Positions 49,459-60,159 of a stretch of DNA of 64,000 bases are shown piece by piece (positions within the stretch are counted from its first letter, which is position 1; each line of letters opens with the position of its first letter). The stretch spans positions 98,271,239-98,335,238 of the forward strand of contig NC_081413.1 in NCBI RefSeq assembly GCF_030272615.1. Reading direction: 5' to 3'. The position numbers and the translations under genes were made by a program. The stretch comes from Cryptomeria japonica. Lineage: Eukaryota; Streptophyta; Pinopsida; Cupressales; Cupressaceae. The notes under the pieces were generated by a model. The model was not told the DNA's origin and did no database searches. It worked only from the letters and a program-made list of their open reading frames with translations.

Positions 49459-49470
49459 TGGTATCAGAGC
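49459..49470 (+). other. Primer-binding site of element G
   Basis: TGGTATCAGAGC, a perfect plant initiator-Met tRNA 3' complement, two bases after the LTR. Confidence 0.95.
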
Positions 49471-49516
49471 GAGGTTTTCTGTAAATTGGCAGGACTTTCA
49501 GATTTGAGTGGGAGCA

Positions 49517-52500
49517 ATGGAGGATTCCAAATTCAAGGTCAAAAAGTTTAACGACCAGAATTATCAGTTATGGAAAATGCAGATGGAGGATTACCTGTAT
49601 CAAAAGGATTTGTGGCAGCCAATAGAAGGAAAGGCAAAGAAAGCGACCACAATGTCAGATGAAGAATGGGATGTTTTAGATAGAAAGGCACTGGGATCCA
49701 TTTGATTGTGCCTTGCACTGTCTGTAGCTTTCAATATAACAGAAGCAAAAATGGCTGTAGATTTGATGGCAACATTGGCTAAGCTGTATGAGAAACCCTC
49801 GGCTTCGAATAAGGTATTTCTTATGAAGTGTTTGTTTAATTTGAAAATGAGTGAGGGAGGATCTATAGTGGAGCACTTAAATGAATTTAATACAATTAAC
49901 AATCAATTGTCTTCGGTAAAAATTACCTTTGCAGAAGAGGTTAGGGCTCTCTTGATTTTATGTTCTTTGCCAAAAAGCTGGAATAGCTTGGTTATGGCTG
50001 TAAGTAACTCTGTGTCTGGTAAAAATACTTTGGTATTTGATGATATTGTTGGTGTTATCCTAAGCGAGGAAATGCGAAGGAAAAGCATAGGTGAGACTCC
50101 AACATCATCGGGTAGTGTTTTGAATGTGGAGAATAGAGGAAGATCAAAGGAAAGAGGAAAAGACCCTTGGAATGAGAAGTCACAAGGGAAGTCAAAGAAA
50201 GGACGCTCTCAATCTTGAGGAAAGAAAGATTGTTGATATTGTGGAAAGTCTGGTCATCTAAAGAAAGATTGTTGGTCTCGGAAAAACAAAGAAGGAGACA
50301 AAAAAGAAAATGACAATAAGGAAGCTAATATTACAAGTAATACTTTACAAGATGCTTTAATCTTATGTTTGGATAATGTTAATGATTCCTGGGTAATAGA
50401 TTCTAGGGATTCATTTCATGCTACACCCCATAGAAAATATTTTCTAGATTATGTTCAAGGTGATTTTGGACAGGTATATTTGGGTGATGATGAGCCCTGC
50501 CAAATTGTTGGAAAAGGAAAGATAAAGATCAAGTTGCAGAATGGTAATGACTGGTTTCTGCAGGAGGTAAGACATGTTCCTAACTTAAGAAGAAATTTAA
50601 TTTCTGCAGGGCAACTAGGTAGTGAAGGTTGCATAGTTACCTTCTCATACAGTATCTGGAAGGTCAGTAAATGATCATTAGTAGTAGCTAAAGGTGTGAA
50701 GGTAGGCACATTATATTTGTGTACAGGTAACACTTACTCTACCTTAGCTACTACAGATAAAGTTACTGTAGGGACAACAACAATAGATGTTGCAAGAAAA
50801 AATTCGATAATGTGGCACCATAGGCTTGGACACATGAGTGAGAAAGGGATGAAAATCCTTCACTCCAAAAATCTATTGCCAGGACTAAAGAAGATTGATT
50901 TAGAGTTCTGTGAAAACTGTGTTTATGGCAAACAGAAAAGAGTCCGATTTCTAAAGGTTGGGAAAGAGAAGAAGAGTGAGAAGTTAGAGCTTGTGCATTC
51001 AGATGTATGGGGACCGGCTCAGGTATCATCTCTTAGTGGCTCTTGTTGCTATGTTATTTTTATTGATGACTCAACCAGAAAAACATGGGTATATTTCCTA
51101 AAGCAAAAATCAGATGTTTTTGAAACTTTTAAGAAATGGAAAGCTTCGGTTGAGAATGAGACAGGAAAACAGTTGAAGTGTCTCAGATCGGATAATGGAG
51201 GTGAGTATTGCAGCAAGGCATTTGAAGATTACTACTCCTTAAATGGGATTAGAAAGTAGAAGAGAGTTCCAGGAACTCCACAGGAAAATGGTGTGTCAGA
51301 GAGAATGAATAGGACTATCATGGAATGCACGAGGAGCATGAGATTGCATGCCAGATTGCCCTTACATTTTTGGGCAGATGCTATACATACTACTATCTAT
51401 TTGATAAATAGAGGACCTTCAACCCCTTTAGATGGTGGTATTCTAGAGGAGGTATGGACTGGTAAAAAGGTAAATTATTTTTTTCTCAAAACCTTTGGTT
51501 GTGAAGCTTTTGTCCATGTTGATAAAGAAAACAAAACCAAGCTTGAAGCTAAATCTCAAAAATGTACCTTCATTAGATATGGGATAGATGAATATGGCTA
51601 TCGGTTATGGGATTTTGAAAATAAGAAAATAACTAGAAGTAGAGATATTATATTCAATGAGAAGGTTATGTATAAAGAATAGATGTAGGAAAAGAAGCAT
51701 GAACAGGACAAGCAAGAATATGTGGTGTTGGATGAGATTCCTAAAAATGAAATGCCACAGGTACCTGATGCTCAGCAACAACAGAATGTCCCACAAACTC
51801 CTGCAAGTGTTAGACATTCTATGAGGTCAAGTAGACCCCCTGAAAGATTTTCTCCTTCTTTTTATTCTATATTATTAATTGATTCTGGTGAACCAGAAGA
51901 ATACGAAGAAGCAATGCAGGTGGATGCCAAACAATAGTGGGAGCTAGGCATGAAAGAGGAGATGGACTCCTTAATGAAAAATAAGACTTGGGACTGAGTC
52001 CCTTTACCTGTAGAAAAAAGAGCCTTGCCTAACAAATGGGTTTATTGACTGAAGGAGGAGGAAGGAGGTTAGAAAAGATATAAGGCCAGACTTGTGGTAA
52101 AAGGTTTTGCACAAAAAAAGGGTATATATTATGATGAAATATTTTCTCCAGTTGTAAAAATGACTTCAATTAGAACAGTACTTATTCTTGTGGCTACAGA
52201 TGATTTACATCTTGAACAATTAGATGTGAAAACAACTTTTCTCCATGGATATTTGGAGGAGGAAATTTACATGTTGCAACCACAGGGATATGAGGTCAAA
52301 GGTAAGGAGAACTTGGTGTGCAGGTTGAAGAAAAGTCTGTATGGCCTAAAGCAAGCACCCCGACAATGGTATTTAAAATTTGATAGTTTCATGGCTGAAC
52401 ACGATTATCATAGATGTCATTCTGATCATGTGTATATTTTAAGAGATTTGATAATGACATTTATATTATCCTGTTGCTTTATCTTGATGACATGCTTGTT

Positions 52501-53442
52501 GCTGGGTCTAACATGCAACATATAAATAATCTTAAACAAGAATTAGCCATGTCATTTGCTATGAAGGATTTGGGTGCAGCGAAGCAAATTCTCGATATGA
52601 GGATTACACAGGACAGGAAAAATAGAACCTTGAATTTGTCCCAAAGTGAGTATATAAAGAAGGTGTTGAAAAGATTTAACATGCAGGATGCAAAAGCAGT
52701 TAGTACACCTTTGGCTAGTCATTTCAAATTGACTAAGGAGATGTGCCCAAAGGCACAGGAAGAGGTTAATAAAATGTCTAACATCCCGTATTCATCAGCT
52801 GTTGGTAGTCTAATGTATGCAATGGTATGCACAAGGCCATATATTGCACATGTAATGAGAGTTGTGAGCAGGTTTATGAGTAATCCGGGTATGGAACATT
52901 GGAATGTTGTGAAATGGATTCTTTGGTATTTGAAAGGAACCACTATGAAGGCATTATGTTTCAAAAGATCTAATGCTGCTCTAAGTGGATTTGTTGGCTC
53001 TGATCTGGTGGGTGATATTGATTCATGGAGGAGTACTATAGGGTATGTTTTTACTATAGGGGGAACTGCAGTCAATTGGATTTCTAGGCTACAAAAGGTT
53101 GTTGCACTTTCAACCACTGAAGCTGAGTATGTTGCTGCTACAGAAGCCAACAAGGAGATGATTTGGTTACAATGTTTTGTAGAGGAATTGGGTCAAACAC
53201 GGGAGGATCACCCATTGTATACTGATAGCTAGAGTGCCATTCATCTTGTGAAGAACTCTGCTTTTCATTCAAGGACAAAGCACATTCAGCTCAGGTACCA
53301 CTTCATCCAGACTATTTTGGAGGAGGGTCAGTTACGGCTTGAGAAGATTCACACAAGTGAGAATCCTACCGATATGTTCATGAAGGCAGTTCCACAGGAG
53401 AAGCTGATTTCTTCATTAGTTTCTGTTGGTCTTCTTGATTGA
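49517..53442 (+). pseudogene. Element G gag-pol polyprotein, near full length, broken
   Basis: ATG at 49517 (MEDSKFKVKKFNDQNYQLWK). Gag runs to about 50215. The knuckle at 50231-50270 reads C-stop-YCGKSGHLKKDC. Protease near 50396 reads WVIDSRDSFHATP where DSGA is usual, so the Asp is kept but its loop is changed. GAG-pre-integrase (HHRLGHMSEKGM) is followed by integrase with HSDVWGP, RSDNGGEYC and PQENGVSERMN. RT includes [27 protein letters not shown] and YLDDMLVAG (about 52480). RNase H ends SRTKHIQLRYHFI, stopping at 53442. It has eleven in-frame stops, six TGA and five TAG, and one 1-nt deletion near 52449. Otherwise a single frame of the usual copia length. Confidence 0.94.
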
Positions 53443-53528
53443 TAATTGTGGAATGTATACCAGTCGAGTCCTAGTGTTTTTTCCAGTGGATGTTGCATGT
53501 ATAATGGTGTCGTGTAGTTTCAGTCTCC

Positions 53529-53539
53529 AAGTGGGAGAT
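53529..53539 (+). other. Polypurine tract of element G
   Basis: AAGTGGGAGAT directly before the 3' LTR. Confidence 0.85.
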
Positions 53540-54013
53540 TGTTGAAATGTGGTGATTGATCAACAAAGTACTGTACACTCAGCACGTATCCTTGCTGGGG
53601 TCTGGGGCCAGGCTGGGCCTCAAGCGGGGATTTGGGGGCTGCAGCCCCCAAAGTAGGTGAAGCCAGCTACGAGGGTTCGGGGGCGGTAGCCCCCGAGAAA
53701 TTTTTTTTTGCCGTTTTTGTTGATGAAAACCGACATTGTAATAAAACCCTAAAAAGGCTGACTTTGTTTGTTGCCCTAAAAATGCATGTTATAAGTGGCT
53801 GGGATGCTTAAGGCATTGTAATGTGGATGTACTATTTTTGCTAGATAATAAGAAAGATTGGACGACTGTGTATGGTGGACGTAACCCATTTTGGGTGAAC
53901 CACGTTAAATCTATGTGTTATCTATGTCCTATTTTATTTCTTTATCTTTTGTATTTAAATCTACATATAATTGTTAGTTCATATTTGCTTCGGATCTGCT
54001 TGAAACCCTAACA
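53540..54013 (+). repeat. Element G 3' LTR
   Basis: Same length as the 5' LTR, with about 5% substitutions by eye, many of them C/T or G/A. Confidence 0.95.
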
Positions 54014-54018
54014 GTTGA
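54014..54018. repeat. Element G target-site duplication, right
   Basis: GTTGA; removing G plus one copy rejoins the element F gag frame. Confidence 0.9.
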
Positions 54019-54194
54019 ATGTTTTCTTGTTGCTCCTTAAGTTGATCTACAGTCAGAGGACCGGTAGGAGGTACATAGTTGGTAATAACATGCTGCCAAA
54101 ACTGAGCACCCATACTTTTGATATATATCTTCATTCTATCACTCCATATTTTGTAGTTGTCCTTAGTGAGTTTGGGGCCCTCTTTCTTCATCAT
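54019..54194 (-). pseudogene. Element F gag, N-terminal part
   Basis: MMKKEGPKLTKDNYKIWSDR followed by MKIYIKSMGAQFWQHV: the copia Gag N-terminus with the NY-x-IW-x2-RM pattern. It is cut at 54018 by element G and continues at 48977. Confidence 0.8.
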
Positions 54195-54249
54195 ATTCCT
54201 TGAATCTTTTCTTCAACCAGTTAAGCTTCTGTAAAAAGAGGACCTAATT

Positions 54250-54261
54250 CTCTAATATCAA
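54250..54261 (-). other. Degenerate primer-binding site of element F
   Basis: On the minus strand TTGATATTAGAG, resembling TTGGTATCAGAG with two substitutions. It is placed between the LTR end and gag. Confidence 0.55.
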
Positions 54262-54268
54262 TTTTTAT

Positions 54269-56225
54269 TGTGAGGATATGGTTATTGCTAAGAGGGGGGA
54301 TGAATCAATAATAAGGACAAACTGCAATATTTCACCAATCTGCAAAATACTTCACAAAACAGTTCATAACCAGTACTGGTAATTGATCAAACAATCTCCA
54401 AATAAGTTTTACCAAAACATTACCCGTAGCAACATAAGAGTTCATCATTAAGCAAATATAGTGAAGACATCAAATGAACAACTCAAAAATCCATCCACAA
54501 TATGAACACAAGGAATTTTCACCTGGAAACACAAATGGGAAAAACCACGATGGAAATTAGTACCCACAAAATTTGCACTCTTTCGAAATGTGCCCTTTTA
54601 AGAGCCTAGCCCGGTTAGGAGAAGACCCTATTAGGAGTCACCCGGTCAAGGGATTTTACAACTTATCCCTATTAGGAGATTTACCCTATTAGGAGTAACC
54701 TTGCTAAAGGATTTAAACCCAAATTAATGAGCCACCCGGTGAAGGGATTTACAAGATCAGACCTGTTAGGACCTAATCAGTTAAGGGATTTCAATGTTGC
54801 TGCAACTATTAGGAAACAATAAATCAAATGATCTGATCAATGCACTCTCTAGTTGCTAATACAGATCCACTTCAGCTCCAATCTTCTTCACTCATGCAGA
54901 CATCACAAACTGGTTCGACACACACACACTTGTCTAAACACTGACACAATATACCTTCTAAAACATGACCTAAATAACCTTTAAATTAGGCCAATTACAT
55001 AACCCTAGTATTTTTGAAATTATATCAAGTGCGGTAAAACAATCCACCAAAACATATTATAGATCATTACAACAAGTTTTGAGACAATTACAACCATTGA
55101 ATGATCATAACTCATCACCGCACATCGATCTGATAAGCTGTCAAACCCTTAGCACATTCTTATAAACACTACATTGCTTTCCAAGAAATTTTCTCCTTGT
55201 TCACACCAAAACAACATCTTATCTCTTCACACGGAGTCTGACACATCATCATCAACTTGTGAACATGAAAAGAATCACCTCCAAACCATAAAACATTACC
55301 GATCAAAATATCTTGATACTCGTTCTTAAACCCTAGCTGAATATGCAACAGTCAATTACAAAAATGACTTACATTTCTCCAAAAATGATGTGGTTCATTT
55401 CATAGACTCATTATGCCATCATAAGCACACATTCCAAACCGCAACACCTAACTCAACAAAGATCACAACTGCAACCATCTCCTTCTCTGTTCTTGCTTAC
55501 CGGTTCACTGTCACTTGACAGTTTTGCTTTCCAATTCAGTTAATTTCAATCCATTATTGGTTAGACTTAACCAGTAGACTTAGATGACATACCAATCATA
55601 AACAAACATGGAAAAATATGGTTTCCATCAATGACAACACAAATAAATGATCATCAAGCATCATATCATAATTATATCATCACCAATAGTCCATCAATAT
55701 ATCATCGCCAACAGACCTTTATCGGTACACCATCATCTCCATCAGTTATGCCAACATGCCAATAGGCTTCTGGGGAAGGGATATTTTGAAAATATTTTAT
55801 AGAGAGAGAGAGAGGCTTAGAAACTAGAAGTTCTAGAAATATGGAAATTATCACAAGGGTTGTAAGGTAGCCAATTGAAAAGGCCATTAAGTTCAAGGAT
55901 ACACAAACTAAACAATAAAATAAATAGTTAGTAGAGGCACAAACACAACTAGTGTAGGTTAGAATATGAATTGGCATCATCAAAGAACCAAATTGTCACT
56001 AAAAAGGACATAAAAAAATATTGAAAAAATAAGAAAAGGACATCAATACTTTAGTTGCTCAAGAACAAGCAAATATATTTTTCACAACCAAAGAAATTGG
56101 GCCCAAAATATGAACACCCAAGACTGTGATATCACCAAGTTTAAGAATCAAATAGATAACTAAAAATAAACCATGATTGGGATAATAGAGAAATAATATG
56201 GCCTTGAGGCCACGTAATAATTATT
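54269..56225 (-). repeat. Element F 5' LTR region
   Basis: Uninterrupted copy of the repeat at 36031/43761. It confirms that CATTAC and AGTTTT are nearly adjacent in the empty form. It carries a GAGAGA run at about 55800. Confidence 0.8.
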
Positions 56226-58471
56226 AAAATAATAAATTAAGAAACTATAGGAAAAACTAGAGGAGCTAAAACTAATTGTGGGATCCCTCTAAGATCACCA
56301 AGGACCTTTGAAATACATACTAGAATAAATCAAAGAATATTTAGCATCCTTCATGCTATAAATTAAATCCATGGGGTTCACCAAGTTTTAGTATGATATG
56401 TCAAAAAAGGAGTTTGATTCCATGATGGTTTGAGTTTGATTCCATGAAGGTCATTCTAACTTTTATCATGAATGATGCACACACCAACATCCTATGACTC
56501 TACACTACTAGCCTAAGTAATCTTCTGCCAATAATTACTAGTGACAAAATTACTCACAAAAATTTCAATGATGTTATAGATAAGGAAAAATTAAACCAAA
56601 AGTGTAATTCACTGCGTAAGGTTGTGGTATACTCTGTTAAGAGCACCTAGAATCAAATTCAGTTGCTAGCATAGTAAGGATTATCCTCACTACTTGATAA
56701 TAATAAAAATATGCTCCCTCAAGTATAATTATAGGAGATAATCATGAGAATAAGCCATAAGAATTCTAAATTGGATGGGTGATCCCTAGAATCCATTATA
56801 GAGGAAATGCTAACAATAATCAAGCTATTGTTTGAATTGAGGGTACTCATATAGGTGGTAGTTATTTAGGAACAAGATATATCTTATGAATAATAAAATG
56901 ACTTGGATCACCCATGCATGATTCTAAAAAAACATAAAGCTACCCACAAATAAATAAGGGGTTGCTCATGACTTCCCTCAACCATCTTTAAGGTACATAT
57001 CATTTTGTAGTTTTCTTAATTTTAGAATTCAATAGTTATGAGAAATGAAGTTTTTCCCAATAGATACATACTATAGTTTCACACTTTTCCTCAAAAAAAA
57101 AAAAAGGTAATCCTTAAGAGTAATAGAAAATATAGCTAATTATTCACTAAAAGTGATAAAATCATTCTCTTTGTTGTTAATGAAGAATAATGCCCCACAG
57201 TATTAGCAAATTATCCAAGTTCCCTCAAATTTATCAGTTTATTATATTATAAGTTGGAAAATATTTAAAGTATCCATGTATGCGTATTGTTTGAGATGCT
57301 GCTTGGATTTTATATTTTTACAAATGAATATTCAAACACAAAGCCTTATCATTAGTCCATATCAACTGATAAGTCCCTATTTATTGGCACAAGAGTATAA
57401 TGCATGATAATAGGCCCTAGGTTTTTTTTTTTTGTGGGGGGGTCTCATTAGTTATGTTATGAATAATTTCATGTGGTGCACCACAAGCATTCCTAAAATA
57501 AAAGTGATAATATAGCTCCCAAGTCATTTGATCTACCACCACCAACTTGGATCGATGAGTTGTAAGACATGTGATAATTCTATTACAAATATACGTAGTA
57601 AAATCCATTGTAGAAATTTTTTCACATGGGATCATTTGCAACATACATAGGCTAAAATTCATCTCTAGAATAGTTTAGGTGGGGGCCTATCATATTTGAA
57701 ATATAAATTTTGTAAATGATACTAATATATCATGGATAACTAGTTAATTTATATAATATGTAGTGCATAACATTAGGATTCAACTACCCATAACAACATA
57801 GTGTGGTACATTGTAGAAAACTTTATTGATAAAGTACCCTCACTACTCATGATAAATTATAACCACTTCCAAGGAACTTCAAGTTGTCAAGATTTTAGAA
57901 TTGTTTTCTTTTTCACAAGTCCAATATTTGAAATTATTGCTTTAGTGGGGAAACATCATTGCAGATTGGAAATTTCGCTTATAAATATTGGCCCATTTGA
58001 TTCATAATATGTTGAATTTAGGTACTTATAGCTAATATTTTGAACCTAATAAATGGACTTAATATCACTCTTCTAATATTTATATAGGGGAACCTCTATG
58101 CATGCTTTCAAAGTTGATATATTGTATGTAACTTGGTGAATTTGTCTTAGAATAATTAATATAAAAAATTGTTATTAAAAAAAAAATGATTCATGCCAAT
58201 ATTTGTAAGTTAATTGTTATGTCTGTTATGCATTATCCTTTTTTAAATCATTGCATCATGAGTTCTGTTGGTAGTCAAGGAAATGGAAACAAGAAAAATC
58301 AAGTTATGGTAACCATAAGGTCATTGTAGTAACATCCAAGGATGTATGGCACCCTAAGAATAATGATAAGTCAAAAAGATACACTAAGGAATATTTATCT
58401 ACCTATTTATAAGATATATAATTAATCAAACATACTACAAGGGTAAAAGAGATATAACACATGTAGAGCTT
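56226..58471. other. AT-rich sequence, mostly unrecognised
   Basis: No clear gene. A minus reading at 57417-57662 (ELYYHFYFRNACGAPHEIIH) faintly resembles the Ty3-type integrase core segment ENI-x2-RFG-x-P-x-EI. It stands alone and begins at a T12 run, so it is only a possible scrap. Short A runs occur at about 57095 and 58180. Confidence 0.35.
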
Positions 58472-58487
58472 AACAAAGTAAAGGGTG
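58472..58487. repeat. Truncated LINE target-site duplication, left
   Basis: AACAAAGTAAAGGGTG, identical to 59872-59887. Confidence 0.92.
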
Positions 58488-58985
58488 GGCCTGTTAATAG
58501 GCTTATGAGGGTTAATCCTCCAAATCAACCAAGCTTTAGAGTTTACTAGTCTCTACTAGAAAATGGTTGGATTAAGATTAATTTTGATGGTGTAGCAAGA
58601 GAGAATCTAGGACCCTCGGGTGAAGGTTGCATTGCAAGAGATTGTCATGGGAAAATCTAGCCATTGCATGTCATAAACTTGGAGTAGGTTCTAACAATGA
58701 ATCAGAGGTGAAAGTGGCACTCTTAGCAATGCAATTGGTAAAGTGTTTGAGGGCAAAGAGACTACACATTGAGGGAGACTCCCAAAAATATTTCAAGCAA
58801 TCCTTAGGGGTAAGACATACAATTGGAATCTTGATAGAGACATCCTAAGCATAAAAAACACACCAGTCACCATACAATAATTCAAAGTTTCTCATGTTAG
58901 GAGAGAAGGCAACTAAGAGGCAGATAGGTGTGCTAATCAGGCCTTTGATCTTGATGAAGGTGAAATCAGTTTGAACTTAGTTTAG
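58488..58985 (+). pseudogene. LINE ORF2 C-terminal RNase H domain
   Basis: RVT_3-type RNase H. GWIKINFDGVARENLGPSG carries the first Asp (58586-58588). Next come GCIARDCHGK, then after a frameshift near 58655 LGVGSNNESEVKVALLAMQL with the catalytic Glu, and LHIEGDSQKYF with the second Asp. The C-terminal FKVSHVRREGN-x-EADRCANQAFD lies in yet another frame, ending TAG at 58983. All catalytic residues are visible, but two frame changes and stops kill it. Confidence 0.85.
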
Positions 58986-58991
58986 TGACCC

Positions 58992-59640
58992 GCCAATCTA
59001 TCTTTCATATTTGAACACTTAACAAATGTTTTCAAAATCTTAGAGAGGAATTTTATAACGCAAGTGAAAATCATCTTTGGGGATGAGTTCATGAGGACGA
59101 GCTTTCAGTACAGAGTGAATGTAGACAATGCCCCCCTTTTCTTGGCATGGTGCCTAGAGTTGGAATCTAAAGAGGTGGCGATGTGGATTTTCACCAACTA
59201 TGTGTATGAAGAATGGTGTGGGGTTTTGGAAAGTTTCCTAGGAATGTCAAGAGATAGCAAGGGCTTTGTATGTCTGGGTGGTGAATGGCTACATGTGAGT
59301 GAGTTTACCCATCCTCTACAGCCTTACCTCTTATGGAGTGTGAACAACAATAAAGAAGTAAGAAGAGCCATTGCTAGAATCGATATGGATGAGGTGAGGA
59401 CCTTTCCAAAATCTTTGGATGTGCAAGCCATTTAGGATGAATTTTTGAAGTGGGGGCCTTATGAGAAGTGAAAAACTTCAAAATCTTCTTCTTGTTCCCT
59501 AAAGCGTAAGAGAGGTAGACCAGGGGGTTCAATGAAAAAAGTAGTGAGTGAGCACACTACAAATCTACAAATTGTCAACCCAAGGTGAAGAAGTTGGTGC
59601 CTTGGTAGTTGTAGTTGAATGGGTGCCGCCATCGGATGAT
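58992..59640 (+). pseudogene. Extra ORF after RNase H in the truncated LINE
   Basis: One frame from about 59010 (VFKILERNFITQVKIIFGDE) through ATG 59064 runs 123 codons to a TAG at 59433. It continues past it for another 60 codons with two more stops. Features are Trp-rich blocks (LFLAWCLELESKEVAMWIF; GGEWLHVSEF) and a basic motif KRKRGRPGGS at 59502-59531. The latter resembles an AT-hook and a nuclear signal, and is in the same frame as 59064. I do not recognise the family. It lies inside the TSD-bounded element, so it is either a 3' ORF of this LINE family or captured sequence. No such ORF follows RNase H in the other LINE here. Confidence 0.55.
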
Positions 59641-59871
59641 AAAAGAAATCTATTATGGTCCGAGTCTTTGTAGCTTGTCTATTTTTTGGGTATGCGATGA
59701 ATATTGTTAACTATTTCATTGTTTGGGTCTAGGGCTATCTGGACAAATATTTTTGTATGAGATTGTCAATGGGGTTATCAGACTACCTAATAAGAACTTT
59801 GCTTTTTGATGAAGAAGATGCACTAGTTATTCCTATAATCGATAAAACATAATACTTACTGATTAAAAAAA

Positions 59872-59887
59872 AACAAAGTAAAGGGTG
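59872..59887. repeat. Truncated LINE target-site duplication, right
   Basis: AACAAAGTAAAGGGTG, directly after the poly(A) tail. Confidence 0.92.
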
Positions 59888-60159
59888 AACTAGAGAAAAA
59901 TATGTAATGAACAAAATTTAAGAAAAATATATAATCCAATCATTTGTGATGTTTATATTTATTCTTGCAAAATAGAATAACTTGTGGTGCCTATTAATTT
60001 ATAGGTTTTTTTTGGAATCATTATATTATGCATGTTTTCTCTACTATACTTGATGCTCTGCAAAATGGGAGAATGTTAGACAAAAACCTGTGGTGGTATA
60101 ATACATAAGAAGCACAAGAAACAAAGAGAAATGTTAGTGTTAATCAACCAAAGACTAAT
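59888..60159. other. Short unclassified interval
   Basis: AT-rich flank between the truncated LINE and the minus-strand LTR; nothing recognised. Confidence 0.4.

Larger units (their letters stand above)
48983..54013 (+). mobile_element. Copia element G, structurally complete
   Basis: 5031-bp Ty1/copia element with two 474-bp LTRs (48983-49456 and 53540-54013), iMet primer site 49459-49470, one gag-pol frame, purine tract 53529-53539, and a perfect GTTGA duplication at 48978-48982 and 54014-54018. It is inserted in the gag of element F in the opposite direction. Equal LTR lengths and a perfect duplication suggest it is younger than F. Confidence 0.96.
36031..56225 (-). mobile_element. Outer copia element F, split by three insertions
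   Basis: Minus-strand Ty1/copia element. One repeat copy at 54269-56225 is the 5' LTR region, followed leftward by a degenerate primer site and gag. The other copy is 36031-36858 plus 43761-44884, split by element E. gag is split by element G (48983-54013). The region between integrase and RT is split by a solo LTR (45714-46626). RT stops at about 45001, and its C-terminal part, RNase H and polypurine tract are missing. The paired homology runs about 460 bp beyond the CCAACA that looks like an LTR edge, so outer limits are uncertain. Confidence 0.75.
58488..59871 (+). mobile_element. 5'-truncated LINE
   Basis: 1.38-kb plus-strand fragment flanked by a perfect 16-bp duplication (58472-58487 and 59872-59887) and ending in an A8-9 tail at 59864-59872. 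It retains only the RNase H end of ORF2 and about 890 bp after it. Truncation at the 5' end with intact 3' end and poly(A) is the usual result of incomplete reverse transcription. It differs from the LINE at 591-6950, whose 3' tail after RNase H is only about 230 bp. Confidence 0.9.

Noticed and set aside
52719-53153. 144-residue minus-strand ORF
   Set aside because: It is antisense to the element G RNase H domain, which is clearly the real frame.
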